NCBI GenBank assembly: GCA_018240405.1
Contig: JAFEFW010000620.1
Location: 1 to 64,000 of the forward strand
Source: Pseudomonadota bacterium
Lineage (GTDB): Bacteria; Pseudomonadota; Alphaproteobacteria; Acetobacterales; Acetobacteraceae
DNA length: 64,000 nucleotides
Direction of reading: 5' to 3'
Shown: positions 27,088 through 36,120 of the stretch, in pieces
How the letters are laid out: each line of letters starts with the position of its first letter
Position numbering within the stretch: the first letter of the stretch is position 1
Position numbers and translations under genes: made by a program
The notes under the pieces: model-generated
The model's database searches: none
What the model was told of the DNA's origin: nothing
Seen by the model: the letters and a program-made list of their open reading frames with translations, nothing else

Positions 27088-28056
27088 TCAGTTCGGCACC
27101 CACACCGCAGTCCGGATCTCGCCAAACTCACGCGCAATCTTGCGCCAGGACGCACCCGCGTCCTCGCTGACATAGACCTCCCCGAACAGCGTGAACGCCA
27201 CGATGCGATCGGCATTGGCCGGATGCACGGCGAGACCCCATAGCGTTGCGTTGGCTGGCGTCGGCAGGGACAGGACTTCCCAGCGCTGGCCGAAGTCCGC
27301 GGTGCGCAGCACATGTCCAGCCTCGCCGGTCGTCGTCTCGCCGCAGCCGGCGAACAGCACGCGCGGATCGTCGGGCTTGACCGCCATGCCGCGTGCATAG
27401 GGCAGGGGCCATTTCTCCTTGATCCCCAGGACCTGCCACGTGTCGCCCAGATCGTCGCTCATGAACATGTCGCGCGCGGTGCTGACGAACAGGCGCTTGG
27501 GCCGCGTCGCCGCGATCGTCATGTCGTGGACGTCCAGGTCGTACATTCCGTCCTTGAGATGCGTCCAGGTGTCGCCGCCATCCAAGCTGCGGAAGACGCC
27601 GTCGATTTCCACGCCGGCCCAGACGATGCGGGGATTGTCGGGGTCGATCGCCAGCGCCGTGACGAACGGCACGCCGATCACGCACGTCGGCGCGATGTCG
27701 ACCGGCAGCTTTTCCCAATGCTGCCCGCCGTCGCGCGAGCGATAGACCCCAGCCGGACGGGTGCCGGCGAAGAGGGTTTGGGGATCAACAGGATCAATGG
27801 CCAGCGACCAGATGGTCGGCAAATCGCCCTGGCTGCCGATACGCTGCCATTGCGTGCCGCCATCATGACTGACGAAAAGTCCGGTATCGCCGCCGGCGTA
27901 GATGGTCCGGCTCTGTGTCGGGTGCGCGACCAGGGCCTGGATCCGGGTATTGAGGGGGAATGGCGCTCTATGGCGTGTCCATGATGCGCCCGCATCCGGA
28001 CTGTGCCACACGCCCCAGCCGGCCGTGCCGAGGCAGATGCTGTAATCGGCTGCCAT
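27088..28056 (-). CDS. BNR/Asp-box repeat beta-propeller protein
   Basis: A 322-residue cytosolic or unanchored protein with at least five Asp-box motifs of the S-x-D-x-G-x-x-W type: SPDAGASW, SHDGGTQW, SRDGGQHW, SLDGGDTW, SEDAGASW. They mark a beta-propeller of the sialidase/sortilin/YCF48 type. No sialidase catalytic arginines or glutamate could be assigned, so catalysis is doubtful. The start at 28056 (MAADYSICLGTAGWG) is chosen because GGGAGGAACAG precedes it. It is divergent from the octaheme cytochrome gene (176-bp gap). Function unknown; such proteins often act as scaffolds or sensors. Confidence 0.8.
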   Translation of the reverse strand: MAADYSICLGTAGWGVWHSPDAGASWTRHRAPFPLNTRIQALVAHPTQSRTIYAGGDTGLFVSHDGGTQWQRIGSQGDLPTIWSLAIDPVDPQTLFAGTRPAGVYRSRDGGQHWEKLPVDIAPTCVIGVPFVTALAIDPDNPRIVWAGVEIDGVFRSLDGGDTWTHLKDGMYDLDVHDMTIAATRPKRLFVSTARDMFMSDDLGDTWQVLGIKEKWPLPYARGMAVKPDDPRVLFAGCGETTTGEAGHVLRTADFGQRWEVLSLPTPANATLWGLAVHPANADRIVAFTLFGEVYVSEDAGASWRKIAREFGEIRTAVWVPN

Positions 28057-28232
28057 GCGCTGTTCCTCCCTCTTCTTGGTTCCGGTGCAATTCGGTGGTC
28101 GGGAAGTCTCGCACGAGCCGAACACCGATGCCATTCGCGTCACGCGCGGAAGGTGGCGGTGCTGCAAGACTGGTTACAGCATGCAGTTTCAGCAGTATTC
28201 TCCGGGGCACAGGATAATAGGCTGCCGGCATC

Positions 28233-30509
28233 ATGAGACTTCGCCGAAACAGTGTTGTGGCAGTCATCGCCCTGTTCATCCTGATCGGGCAGATGCCGGT
28301 GCTTGCCGCTGATCCAGCCAGCTATGCAGGCGCCCAGGCCTGCGCATCCTGTCATCCGGCACAAACGCGCGCCTGGCAGGGATCGCATCACGCGCGGGCA
28401 ATGCAGCCTGCCAGACCCAGTGCAGTCCTCGGGGATTTTTCCGGCGCGACGCTGCAGCACGCCGGCGTCACGACGACTTTCTTTCGCGACGGCGACCGCT
28501 ACATGGTCCGTACCGATGGTACGGACCGCACGCTGCACGACTACCAGATCGCCTATACGTTCGGCGTCTATCCATTGCAGCAATACCTGATTCCGTTCCC
28601 GGATGGCCGCTATCAGGCACTGGGGATCGCCTGGGACAGCCGGAAGCGCGAGCAAGGCGGCCAACGCTGGTTCTCGCTATATCCAGCCCAGGCGCTGCGT
28701 GGCGGCGACCGGTTGCATTGGACCGGGCGCGATCAGACCTGGAACTACCAATGTGCCGATTGCCACTCAACCGGTCTGCGTAAGAACTTCGACCTTGCGG
28801 CCAATACCTATGCAACGACCTACTCCGACGTGAATGTCGCGTGCGAGGCGTGCCATGGGCCCGGGTCCCGCCACATCGCCTGGGCCACGCTCCCGACGCC
28901 CGATCCGCAGAAGGGCTTGGTGGTCCCGCTCACTGCTGGAAATCGCGGCACCTGGGTCATGAACCCGGTGACCGGGATCGCGCAGCGCACCGATCCAGCA
29001 TCCGGCGCCGAATTGAATGCCTGCGGCGGCTGTCACGCGCGGCGGTCGGTCATCGCCAGTGGAACGACCGGCGCCACGCCGTTCCTGGATGCCTATCGGC
29101 CGGCGCTACTGGAGCCTGGCCTTTATCACGCCGACGGACAGATCGACGGCGAGGTCTTCGAGTATGGCTCGTTTGTCCAGAGCAAGATGTTCAAGGCCGG
29201 CGTCACCTGCACGAACTGCCACGAACCCCATGCAGCAACCTTGCGCGCAGAGGGCAATACTTTGTGTGTCCAATGCCACGCGCCGCAGGTCTTCGATACG
29301 GCTGCGCACCACCACCATCGGGCGGGCGGTGAGGGCGCGCAATGTACCGCCTGCCACATGCCGGCGAAAACCTACATGGAGGTCGATGTTCGGCGCGATC
29401 ACAGCTTTCGCGTGCCGCGTCCCGATCTCAGCTTGAAGATCGGTGTGCCGAATGCCTGCAGCCAGTGCCATCAAGACAAGCCACCGCAATGGGCTGCGGG
29501 TGCCGTTGCCGCCTGGTATCCGCTCGGCCGGCAGACGACTGTACACTACGGAATTGCATTGGACGCCGGCCGGCGCGGGGCGCCGGATGCCGAGGCACGC
29601 CTCGACGCCCTGATTCAGGACAAGTCAGCGCCGGCAATTGCGCGCGCTACAGCCCTCCAGGTGCTTCTGCCCTACGTATCAGGCGCATCCCAGGCTGCGA
29701 TCCTCACCGCGCTGCGAGACCCTGAACCCCTGGTCCGGGAGGCGGCGCCGTTTGCCCTGAATGGGTCGTCATCGCAACAAGTGCTCGACGGCGTTGCGTC
29801 GCTGCTGGACGACCAGCTGCGCGGCGTACGAATTCAAGCCGCGCGCACACTGGCGGACGTCGATCCACAGATGCTGACGGCGCATCAGCGTGACGCCCTG
29901 GCATCGGCAACCCGGGAGCTGACCGAAGCCGAAATGATCAACGCTGACCGTCCGGAAGCTCATCTCAACCTTGGGCAACTGGCCGTCCGCCGCGGGGACG
30001 CAGCCGAGGCCGAGGCGCAGTACCGAACCGCGCTGCGGCTCGACCCCAATTTCGTACCGACACTGATCGATCTTGCGGATCTGTATCGGATGCGCGGCAT
30101 GGATCAGCAGGGTGTGCCGTTGCTACGGCAGGCGATCACCGTGGAGCCGGGCAATGCCGATGCCCATCATGCGCTGGGCCTGCTGCTGGTCCGCCAGCGC
30201 GATCCATCAGCAATGGACGAACTCCGCCAGGCCAATGCGCTGGCACCTGATAATGCCCGTTATGCCTACGTCTATGCCGTGGCGCTCCATTCCAGCGGCT
30301 CTGCGGCTCCTGCCATGACATTGCTGGAGCAAACCCATCAGCGTCATCCAACCAACCGCGACGTGCTCGGCGCGCTCATATCGTTTTCGCAACAGAAGGG
30401 CGATGCGCAAACCGTGCTGCGCTACGCCCAGGAACTTCTGGCGCTCGAGCCGGGCAATGTTCAGCTTGAGCGTTTCGTGCGGCAGTTGCGGTCCGCGATG
30501 CCGAAGTAG
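28233..30509 (+). CDS. Octaheme c-type cytochrome fused to TPR repeats
   Basis: A 758-residue periplasmic protein with a Sec signal peptide (~1-25). Eight CxxCH heme-binding motifs are visible, in order CASCH, CADCH, CEACH, CGGCH, CTNCH, CVQCH, CTACH and CSQCH, all within residues ~37-420; none deviates from the canonical spacing. The region ~440-550 looks like HEAT-type helical repeats (DPEPLVREAAPFAL) and ~560-750 like TPRs (AHLNLGQLAVRRGDAAEAEA). Related proteins occur in the cytochrome c554-like group and transfer electrons between respiratory partners; the partner is unknown. It ends 33 bp from a convergent sulfatase gene. No cytochrome c maturation gene is present in the window. Confidence 0.85.
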   Translation: MRLRRNSVVAVIALFILIGQMPVLAADPASYAGAQACASCHPAQTRAWQGSHHARAMQPARPSAVLGDFSGATLQHAGVTTTFFRDGDRYMVRTDGTDRTLHDYQIAYTFGVYPLQQYLIPFPDGRYQALGIAWDSRKREQGGQRWFSLYPAQALRGGDRLHWTGRDQTWNYQCADCHSTGLRKNFDLAANTYATTYSDVNVACEACHGPGSRHIAWATLPTPDPQKGLVVPLTAGNRGTWVMNPVTGIAQRTDPASGAELNACGGCHARRSVIASGTTGATPFLDAYRPALLEPGLYHADGQIDGEVFEYGSFVQSKMFKAGVTCTNCHEPHAATLRAEGNTLCVQCHAPQVFDTAAHHHHRAGGEGAQCTACHMPAKTYMEVDVRRDHSFRVPRPDLSLKIGVPNACSQCHQDKPPQWAAGAVAAWYPLGRQTTVHYGIALDAGRRGAPDAEARLDALIQDKSAPAIARATALQVLLPYVSGASQAAILTALRDPEPLVREAAPFALNGSSSQQVLDGVASLLDDQLRGVRIQAARTLADVDPQMLTAHQRDALASATRELTEAEMINADRPEAHLNLGQLAVRRGDAAEAEAQYRTALRLDPNFVPTLIDLADLYRMRGMDQQGVPLLRQAITVEPGNADAHHALGLLLVRQRDPSAMDELRQANALAPDNARYAYVYAVALHSSGSAAPAMTLLEQTHQRHPTNRDVLGALISFSQQKGDAQTVLRYAQELLALEPGNVQLERFVRQLRSAMPK

Positions 30510-30541
30510 CGACAACGCATCGCGACCAAGCATGGGCCTGA

Positions 30542-33070
30542 TCAGTTGGCGTCCTGTGCTTTCCGATACGCCTCCTGCAGCTTCGCTCTATCGGCCTCCG
30601 TCACCACCGGCGGCTCGATCTCGAAGACAAGCTTGTCGATCGTGCCGTTGAAGGCGAACGGCACCCGGTAATCCTTGTCGTCAATCGGCGTGCCGGTATC
30701 GGCGCCTATGTCGAACGTCTCATCCCAGGGCAGGGTCAGCGGCACCGTGTGCGGCAGCGTGATAGTGCCGACCACCTTGCCATCCACTTTGAATGTGCCC
30801 GTGCCGGGCCGTCCGATGCCGCTGATGTTGTTGAACGCCAGCGTGGCAAAGCCAAGACCGTCATACCTGAACTCGTATTCCAGCCGGTGCTTGCCAGGCG
30901 ACAGCACCTGCTCGGCTTCCCAGCGGACGCGCTTCAGATCCAACAGGTTCCACACGAACACCGGCTTGCCCTTCAGCAGATAGAGTCCATAACCGCCGAA
31001 CCGGCCGCCATCGGTAACGATCATGCCGTCGCCGCCGCCCTGGGGCACGTCGATATCGGCCGTGATCTTATAGGATGTATTGAGCAGATCAGGTCCCGTG
31101 CCGCGCGGCAGGCCAGTGACCGGCCTGCCCGAGAAGGTGAACACTTTGCGGCCGCCGTTGATGGATGGCCGCGGCGTGACCATGCGCGTCGCGACGGAGG
31201 CATCGAGCGGCAGCACCTGGTACTTGGCGAACTCGGCGAACATCAGGTCGCGCATCTCCTGCATCCTGGCCGGGTGCTGCGCGGCGACGTCCGTAGTCTG
31301 CGTCCAGTCATTCCTGACGTCATACAGCTCGAACTTATAGGCGCTGGCCGGGTCCTGTATAGTCGCGCCAAGCAGTTCCCACGGCGGCCGGACCGGGACG
31401 GCGCTGAGCATCCAGCCGTCGTTGTACAGACCTTGCAGGCCCATCATCTCGAAATACTGCAGCTTACGTGTGGATGGCTTGTCGGTGTTCGCCTTGTCGA
31501 AGGTATAGGCCATGCTGACACCCTCGATCGGCTTCTGCGCAACACCGTCCACCATCACCGGCGCCGGAATGCCGGTCGCCTCCAGCAGTGTTGGAACGAT
31601 GTCGATCACATGGTGGAACTGCGTGCGGATGCCACCTTTGTCGGTGATGTGGCCCGGCCAGGAGATCGCCATGCCCTGCCGGGTCCCGCCGAAGAAACTT
31701 GGAACCTGTTTGGTCCATTTGAACGGCGTGTCGAACGCCCAGGTCCAGGCCACCGCCATGTGATTGTAGGCGTACTGTGTGCCCCAGGCGTCGTAGAACT
31801 TCATCTGATCCGCGACGGGCAGTTCGATACCGTTGAACTGCAGCACTTCCGATGGCGTCCCGTTCGGCGACCCCTCGGCAGAGGAGCCGTTGTCGCCGCT
31901 GATGTAGATGATCAGCGTATTGTCCAGCTTGCCCATCGTCTCGACCGCCTGGATGACGCGCCCGATCTCATGGTCGGTGTAGGCGAGGTAGGCAGCGTAA
32001 ATGTTGGCCTGGCGGATGAAGAGCTTCCTCTCTTCGTCATTCAGCGTGTCCCAGTGCCGCAGCAGCTTGTCCGGCCATGGTGTCAGCTTTGACTCCTGCG
32101 GAATGACGCCAAGTCGCTTCTGATTGGCGAAGATCTGGTCGCGCAGCGCGTTCCACCCTTTGTCGAACAGGTGCATGTCGCTGATCTTCTGCACCCATTC
32201 CGGCGTCGGGTGGTGCGGCGAGTGAGTGCCGCCGGGCACGTAGTAAACGAAGAACGGCAGGGCAGGATTGATGTCGTTCAACTGGTTCATCCAGTGAATC
32301 GCCTCATCCGCCATGGCGGTTGTCAGGTTCCAGCGGCCCTCCTGCCCGACAAAAGGATAGATTGGCGTCGTGTTACGGAACAGGTTCGGTTCCCACTGGC
32401 TCGCGTCGCCGCCGACGAAGCCGTAGAAATATTCAAAGCCCATGCCAGTCGGCCACTGGTTGAACGGGCCCGCCTGGCTCGCAGTCCAGGTCGGCGTGTT
32501 GTGGTCCTTGCCGAACCAGGACGTGCGGTAACCGTTCTCCAGCAGGATGCGGCCGATTGTCGCATTCTCCGGCCCGATGGTGCTGTTATACCCGGGGAAG
32601 CCGGTCGCCGCCTCGGAGATCACGCCGAAACCGACGGAGTGGTGGTTGCGACCCGTGATCAGCGCCGCGCGCGTCGGCGAGCAAAGCGATGTTGAGTGAA
32701 AGTTGGTATAGCGCAGGCCGCTTTGCGCGATGCGATCGAGCGCCGGCGTCGGGATGACGCCGCCGAAGGTCGACGGCGCGGCGAAACCCACGTCGTCGGT
32801 CATGATCAGCAGGATGTTGGGTGCGCCCTTCGGCGGCACCACGCGGGCCGGCCAGGCCGGCGTCGACTGTACCGCGTTCAGTCCGATACTCCCGGTAAAC
32901 GGCTGATTGGGTGGCGGAAGGTAGCGGCCATCGATTGTGGTGGTCGCATCAGGCGCGCCCGGCCGGCCGGAGACCTGCTGGGCAGCCGCCTGGCCAAAAG
33001 ACAGCAGCACGACAAGCGCCAGAAAGGTGGCAAAATAGGCTGTTACGGCGCCGCGCTGCACACGAATCAT
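30542..33070 (-). CDS. Exported arylsulfatase (type I, formylglycine-dependent)
   Basis: An 842-residue sulfatase. Residues ~1-31 are a signal peptide, so it acts in the periplasm. The catalytic motif LCSPTRAALITGRNHH puts the cysteine converted to formylglycine at C130 and the conserved arginine in the C-x-P-x-R context. Metal ligands are D92/D93 in IMTDDVGF and ISGDNGSSAEGSPNG. Type I sulfatases hydrolyse sulfate esters. The substrate is open, and the C-terminal ~200 residues form a beta-sandwich-like extension (GKHRLEYEFRYDG). ATG 33070 is preceded by GGGG at acceptable distance; longer in-frame ORF starts lack support. An AraC gene is divergent, 201 bp away, and probably regulates it. Confidence 0.9.
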   Translation of the reverse strand: MIRVQRGAVTAYFATFLALVVLLSFGQAAAQQVSGRPGAPDATTTIDGRYLPPPNQPFTGSIGLNAVQSTPAWPARVVPPKGAPNILLIMTDDVGFAAPSTFGGVIPTPALDRIAQSGLRYTNFHSTSLCSPTRAALITGRNHHSVGFGVISEAATGFPGYNSTIGPENATIGRILLENGYRTSWFGKDHNTPTWTASQAGPFNQWPTGMGFEYFYGFVGGDASQWEPNLFRNTTPIYPFVGQEGRWNLTTAMADEAIHWMNQLNDINPALPFFVYYVPGGTHSPHHPTPEWVQKISDMHLFDKGWNALRDQIFANQKRLGVIPQESKLTPWPDKLLRHWDTLNDEERKLFIRQANIYAAYLAYTDHEIGRVIQAVETMGKLDNTLIIYISGDNGSSAEGSPNGTPSEVLQFNGIELPVADQMKFYDAWGTQYAYNHMAVAWTWAFDTPFKWTKQVPSFFGGTRQGMAISWPGHITDKGGIRTQFHHVIDIVPTLLEATGIPAPVMVDGVAQKPIEGVSMAYTFDKANTDKPSTRKLQYFEMMGLQGLYNDGWMLSAVPVRPPWELLGATIQDPASAYKFELYDVRNDWTQTTDVAAQHPARMQEMRDLMFAEFAKYQVLPLDASVATRMVTPRPSINGGRKVFTFSGRPVTGLPRGTGPDLLNTSYKITADIDVPQGGGDGMIVTDGGRFGGYGLYLLKGKPVFVWNLLDLKRVRWEAEQVLSPGKHRLEYEFRYDGLGFATLAFNNISGIGRPGTGTFKVDGKVVGTITLPHTVPLTLPWDETFDIGADTGTPIDDKDYRVPFAFNGTIDKLVFEIEPPVVTEADRAKLQEAYRKAQDAN

Positions 33071-33271
33071 GTTTCGACCCCTGCTGGTACATCGAACGAT
33101 CCAGCACCGTCGCATAGCGCCGCTGCCTCTGATACGACTATGCAAAAAGTGACATCTTCGGAAGACGGAGGTGGCCGGATTTGGTAGCTGACCAAGCCGG
33201 TGACGCGGCGCCAAGTTGCCCCGTTCTGCAAGCCTCTGATCGATCTGCTGCGAAACCGCCGGAAAGGCAGG

Positions 33272-34285
33272 ATGTTACAAGACCGCCAGGATGAAGCGAC
33301 GGTGCCGGACACTGCGGACGCGGCGATCGTATCGCCTTTGCCCGGGGCGCTGTTGTTCGATGACCCGGACCGTTTCGGATGCCATCTGCAGCAGGTTCAT
33401 GCGGAAATAACCATTGTCGGAGGCGGACGCTATCGAGCAGGTCTTCAGATCGTCCCGGTAGGGTCCGTGGTCCTGCAGCGCGGCTGGCAGTTGCCGGCAC
33501 ATATCGGCCGCGTTTCCATGCCAGCGGACCGGTGCCTGTTGCTGTTCTCACCGCGTGCGGATCAACCGCCGTCCCACGTCGCGCGCTCCGCAGTCGCCTT
33601 CACAGACATGGTTTACGCACCCGGTGGGTCGCAGGAGTATTGCCGCGGCGCCCGTGACACGCAGTGGGAGGCCCTGTCGCCCTCGTTCGACGCTCTGACG
33701 AACGCCGCCGAAACCCTGATCGGCACCGATCTCAGTCGATTGCGAAGCACGCGTGTCATCAGCCCCGACCTGTCCGCGGGCTTGCACCTGCGCGACCTGA
33801 CGCGGCGCGTCGCCACGCTCGCCGCAACCACGCCGCAGGTACTGGCACACCCAGAGGTCGTGCGTGCTATCGCGGATAGTCTGCTGCGAGCGATGACGGC
33901 CTGCCTGAGTGGCGCCGAGGACCGGCACCGCGAAACGCGGGTTGGGACCGGTCGCGGCGCGGCCATTATCCGGAGGTTGGAGGCGTTTCTTGAGGCCAAC
34001 GCAGACCGGGCGGTGCATCTGACGGAACTCTGCATGGCAACCGGCGTGAAGGCACGTGCTCTTCGCTATTGGTGCAACGACTACCTCGGTGTCGGCCCGG
34101 TGCGCTATCTGCATCTCCGGCGCATGCATCTGGCGCGGCGGGCGCTGCTTCATGGCAACACAGCCGCCACATCCGTTACCCGCGTAGCCAGCGACTTTGG
34201 TTTTGCTGAACTGGGCCGGTTTGCTGTGGGCTACCGCAGGCTGTTCGGTGAATCGCCTTCGGCGACACTGCGGCGATCGGTGTGA
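33272..34285 (+). CDS. AraC-family transcriptional regulator
   Basis: A 337-residue regulator. The C-terminal ~100 residues carry the two helix-turn-helix motifs: HLTELCMATGVKARALRYWC and ATSVTRVASDFGFAELGRFA, ending in FGESPSATLRR. The N-terminal ~200 residues are a probable cupin-like ligand-binding domain without a recognisable signature. ATG 33272 is used because GGAAAGGCAGG lies just upstream. The gene is divergent from the sulfatase, so that is the likely target, but the neighbouring cytochrome and BNR genes could also respond. It ends 39 bp from the convergent lptB stop, at the lptB-side edge of the accessory block. Confidence 0.88.
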   Translation: MLQDRQDEATVPDTADAAIVSPLPGALLFDDPDRFGCHLQQVHAEITIVGGGRYRAGLQIVPVGSVVLQRGWQLPAHIGRVSMPADRCLLLFSPRADQPPSHVARSAVAFTDMVYAPGGSQEYCRGARDTQWEALSPSFDALTNAAETLIGTDLSRLRSTRVISPDLSAGLHLRDLTRRVATLAATTPQVLAHPEVVRAIADSLLRAMTACLSGAEDRHRETRVGTGRGAAIIRRLEAFLEANADRAVHLTELCMATGVKARALRYWCNDYLGVGPVRYLHLRRMHLARRALLHGNTAATSVTRVASDFGFAELGRFAVGYRRLFGESPSATLRRSV

Positions 34286-34324
34286 GGCCCCGGCGCCGCG
34301 CATGGGCCGCCGGCCGACAACGCG

Positions 34325-35101
34325 CTACAGGCTGAACTTCTCGCCCAGGTACACCCGCCGCACATCCTCATGTGCGACGACTTCCTCGGGGCTGCCTTCC
34401 ATCAGCACCTGCCCATCGTGCATGATGTAGGCGCGGTCGATGATGTCGAGCGTCTCACGCACATTGTGGTCGGTGATCAGCACGCCGATGCCGCGGTCCT
34501 TCAAGTGCTTCACCAGATCGCGGATTTCGCCGACGGCGATCGGGTCGATGCCGGCCAGCGGTTCGTCCAGCAGGATGTAGGAGGGTTGGGTGGCCAGCGC
34601 GCGAGCGATCTCGCAGCGCCGCCGCTCACCACCCGACAGCGCCAGCGCCGGGGTGCGGCGCAGATGGCTGATGCCGAACTCGGCCAGCAGTTCCGCCAGC
34701 ATCATGTCGCGCGTGGCAGCGTCCGGTTCCACCACCTCAAGCGCCGCCATGACGTTCTGCTCGACGTTCAGGCCACGGAACACGCTGGCTTCCTGTGGCA
34801 GGTAGCCAATGCCCATCCGGGCCCGCCGGTACATCGGCAGGCGGGTGATGTCGGCGCCGTCCAGGTTGATCGCGCCGGTATCCGGCTTCACCAATCCGAC
34901 AATCATGTAGAACGTGGTTGTTTTGCCGGCGCCGTTCGGGCCCAGCAGCCCAACCGCCTCACCACGATGCAGCGTCACCGAGACGTTCCGCACCACCGGC
35001 CGGCCCTTATAGGTCTTGCCGACCGCCGTCGCGGTCAGGCCGCCGCCCCCGCGCTGCACGCGGATCGGCGCGGCCGGGCGGGCGGCGCGCATTTCGTTCA
35101 T
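34325..35101 (-). CDS. lptB: LPS export ABC transporter ATP-binding protein LptB
   Basis: A 258-residue ATPase: Walker A GPNGAGKTT, the Q-loop at YLPQEAS, signature ALSGGERRRCE, Walker B YILLDEPLAGID and the H-loop in VLITDHNVRE. LptB powers LptFG, extracting LPS from the inner membrane and passing it to LptC. The start ATG overlaps the lptA stop by 4 bp, so coupling is likely. It carries a ~20-residue N-terminal extension. In related genomes rpoN follows immediately; here 39 bp later the convergent AraC gene ends and rpoN lies 23 kb away. Confidence 0.95.
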   Translation of the reverse strand: MNEMRAARPAAPIRVQRGGGGLTATAVGKTYKGRPVVRNVSVTLHRGEAVGLLGPNGAGKTTTFYMIVGLVKPDTGAINLDGADITRLPMYRRARMGIGYLPQEASVFRGLNVEQNVMAALEVVEPDAATRDMMLAELLAEFGISHLRRTPALALSGGERRRCEIARALATQPSYILLDEPLAGIDPIAVGEIRDLVKHLKDRGIGVLITDHNVRETLDIIDRAYIMHDGQVLMEGSPEEVVAHEDVRRVYLGEKFSL

Positions 35102-36120
35102 GGCTTCGGCCCTGCCGCGCCGGCCGCCGGCGGCGCGCTGGCCGGCGGCCCGCCGGGAATGGTCGAATCCCGCGCCAGCGATTTGCTGCTCTCATCATTG
35201 GGCAGTACCAGGCCGCTGACACGCCCAGCCTGCGATGCAATCAGCCGAGCGATGCCGGTCTTCATGTTGACGTCGGCTTCCTGGCCGTTGAGCTGGTTCT
35301 GGCCGCGCGTGATGCGGACTTTGCCGGCCAGCCGCGCCATGCCGGTGTCGGGCACATAGACCCCGCGCTCGCCGGTCACCATGTCGGTCGGCGTGCGGAT
35401 GGTCACGTTGCCGAAGGCCTCCACCCGGTCCACCTTGCCGGATGACGCCAGCGGATCGTCGCCGGCATTCGGCTTTGCGGTTGCTGGTTGCGTGCCGGTG
35501 GACGGGGGGTTGGGTGCCTCACGCATGTAAGCGACCAGGGTATCGGCGGACACGCGTTTGGCGTCGTTGGTCACGACCACAGCGTTGCCACGGGCCACGG
35601 CCATCCGCTTCTGCGGCCAGTACTCCAGGTCATCGCGCGCCGTCAGCGTGTCATTCGGTGTGGTCAGCTTCAGGTTGCGCCCGGTTAGCACCAGGACGGC
35701 CTGATCCAGGTCGTAAACCGCCTTGTCGCCCTCGGCCTTGTCCGTCTGGGTGAAGATCCGGACATTGCCATCGGCCTGCAGCCGGTAGATTTCATTACCT
35801 TCGGACGAGCTGTCCGAGTCGAGGCCGACTGATGCAGGCTGTGCCGGCTTCGACCCGGCCTGTGGCCCTCCGGCCTTCTTACGGTACCAGGCGGTAAGCC
35901 GGTCCGCGCTGACGGTGACACCGCCCCGTATCGCCTTGGCGTCGCCCCGGGCAATCACCTGCTTTTCCGCCTGCCGCCATTCGATGCCGTCGCGCGCGGT
36001 GACCTCGATCGGGCCGCCGCGCGTCAGGTCGAGCTGTTGCGCGCCGGCCGGCAGGGTGCCGGCAGCCATCCAGACGCCGAATGCCGCGGCGGTCAGATGG
36101 AGCCAGCCGCCGCGTGTCAC
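35098..36120 (-). CDS. lptA: LPS transport periplasmic protein LptA (OstA-like, extended)
   Basis: A 340-residue periplasmic bridge protein with a signal peptide (~1-27). Repeating beta-jellyroll strands of the OstA type are visible: VIARGDAKAIRGGVTVSADR, GNVRIFTQTDKAEGDKAVYD, GNAVVVTNDAKRVSADTL, GNVTIRTPTDMVTGERGVYV. It is clearly longer than the usual ~180-250 residues, with two serine/proline-rich inserts (~85-105 and ~205-230) and a proline/alanine-rich tail. LptA polymers carry LPS across the periplasm. Its stop overlaps the lptB start, and its start overlaps the lptC stop (ATGA), so three genes form a tight operon. Confidence 0.9.
   Translation of the reverse strand: MTRGGWLHLTAAAFGVWMAAGTLPAGAQQLDLTRGGPIEVTARDGIEWRQAEKQVIARGDAKAIRGGVTVSADRLTAWYRKKAGGPQAGSKPAQPASVGLDSDSSSEGNEIYRLQADGNVRIFTQTDKAEGDKAVYDLDQAVLVLTGRNLKLTTPNDTLTARDDLEYWPQKRMAVARGNAVVVTNDAKRVSADTLVAYMREAPNPPSTGTQPATAKPNAGDDPLASSGKVDRVEAFGNVTIRTPTDMVTGERGVYVPDTGMARLAGKVRITRGQNQLNGQEADVNMKTGIARLIASQAGRVSGLVLPNDESSKSLARDSTIPGGPPASAPPAAGAAGPKP

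Noticed and set aside
11906-34285. Prophage or classical transposon as carrier of the accessory block
   Set aside because: No integrase, transposase, phage structural genes or terminal repeats seen; the only tRNA is outside at 38.8 kb and is intact.
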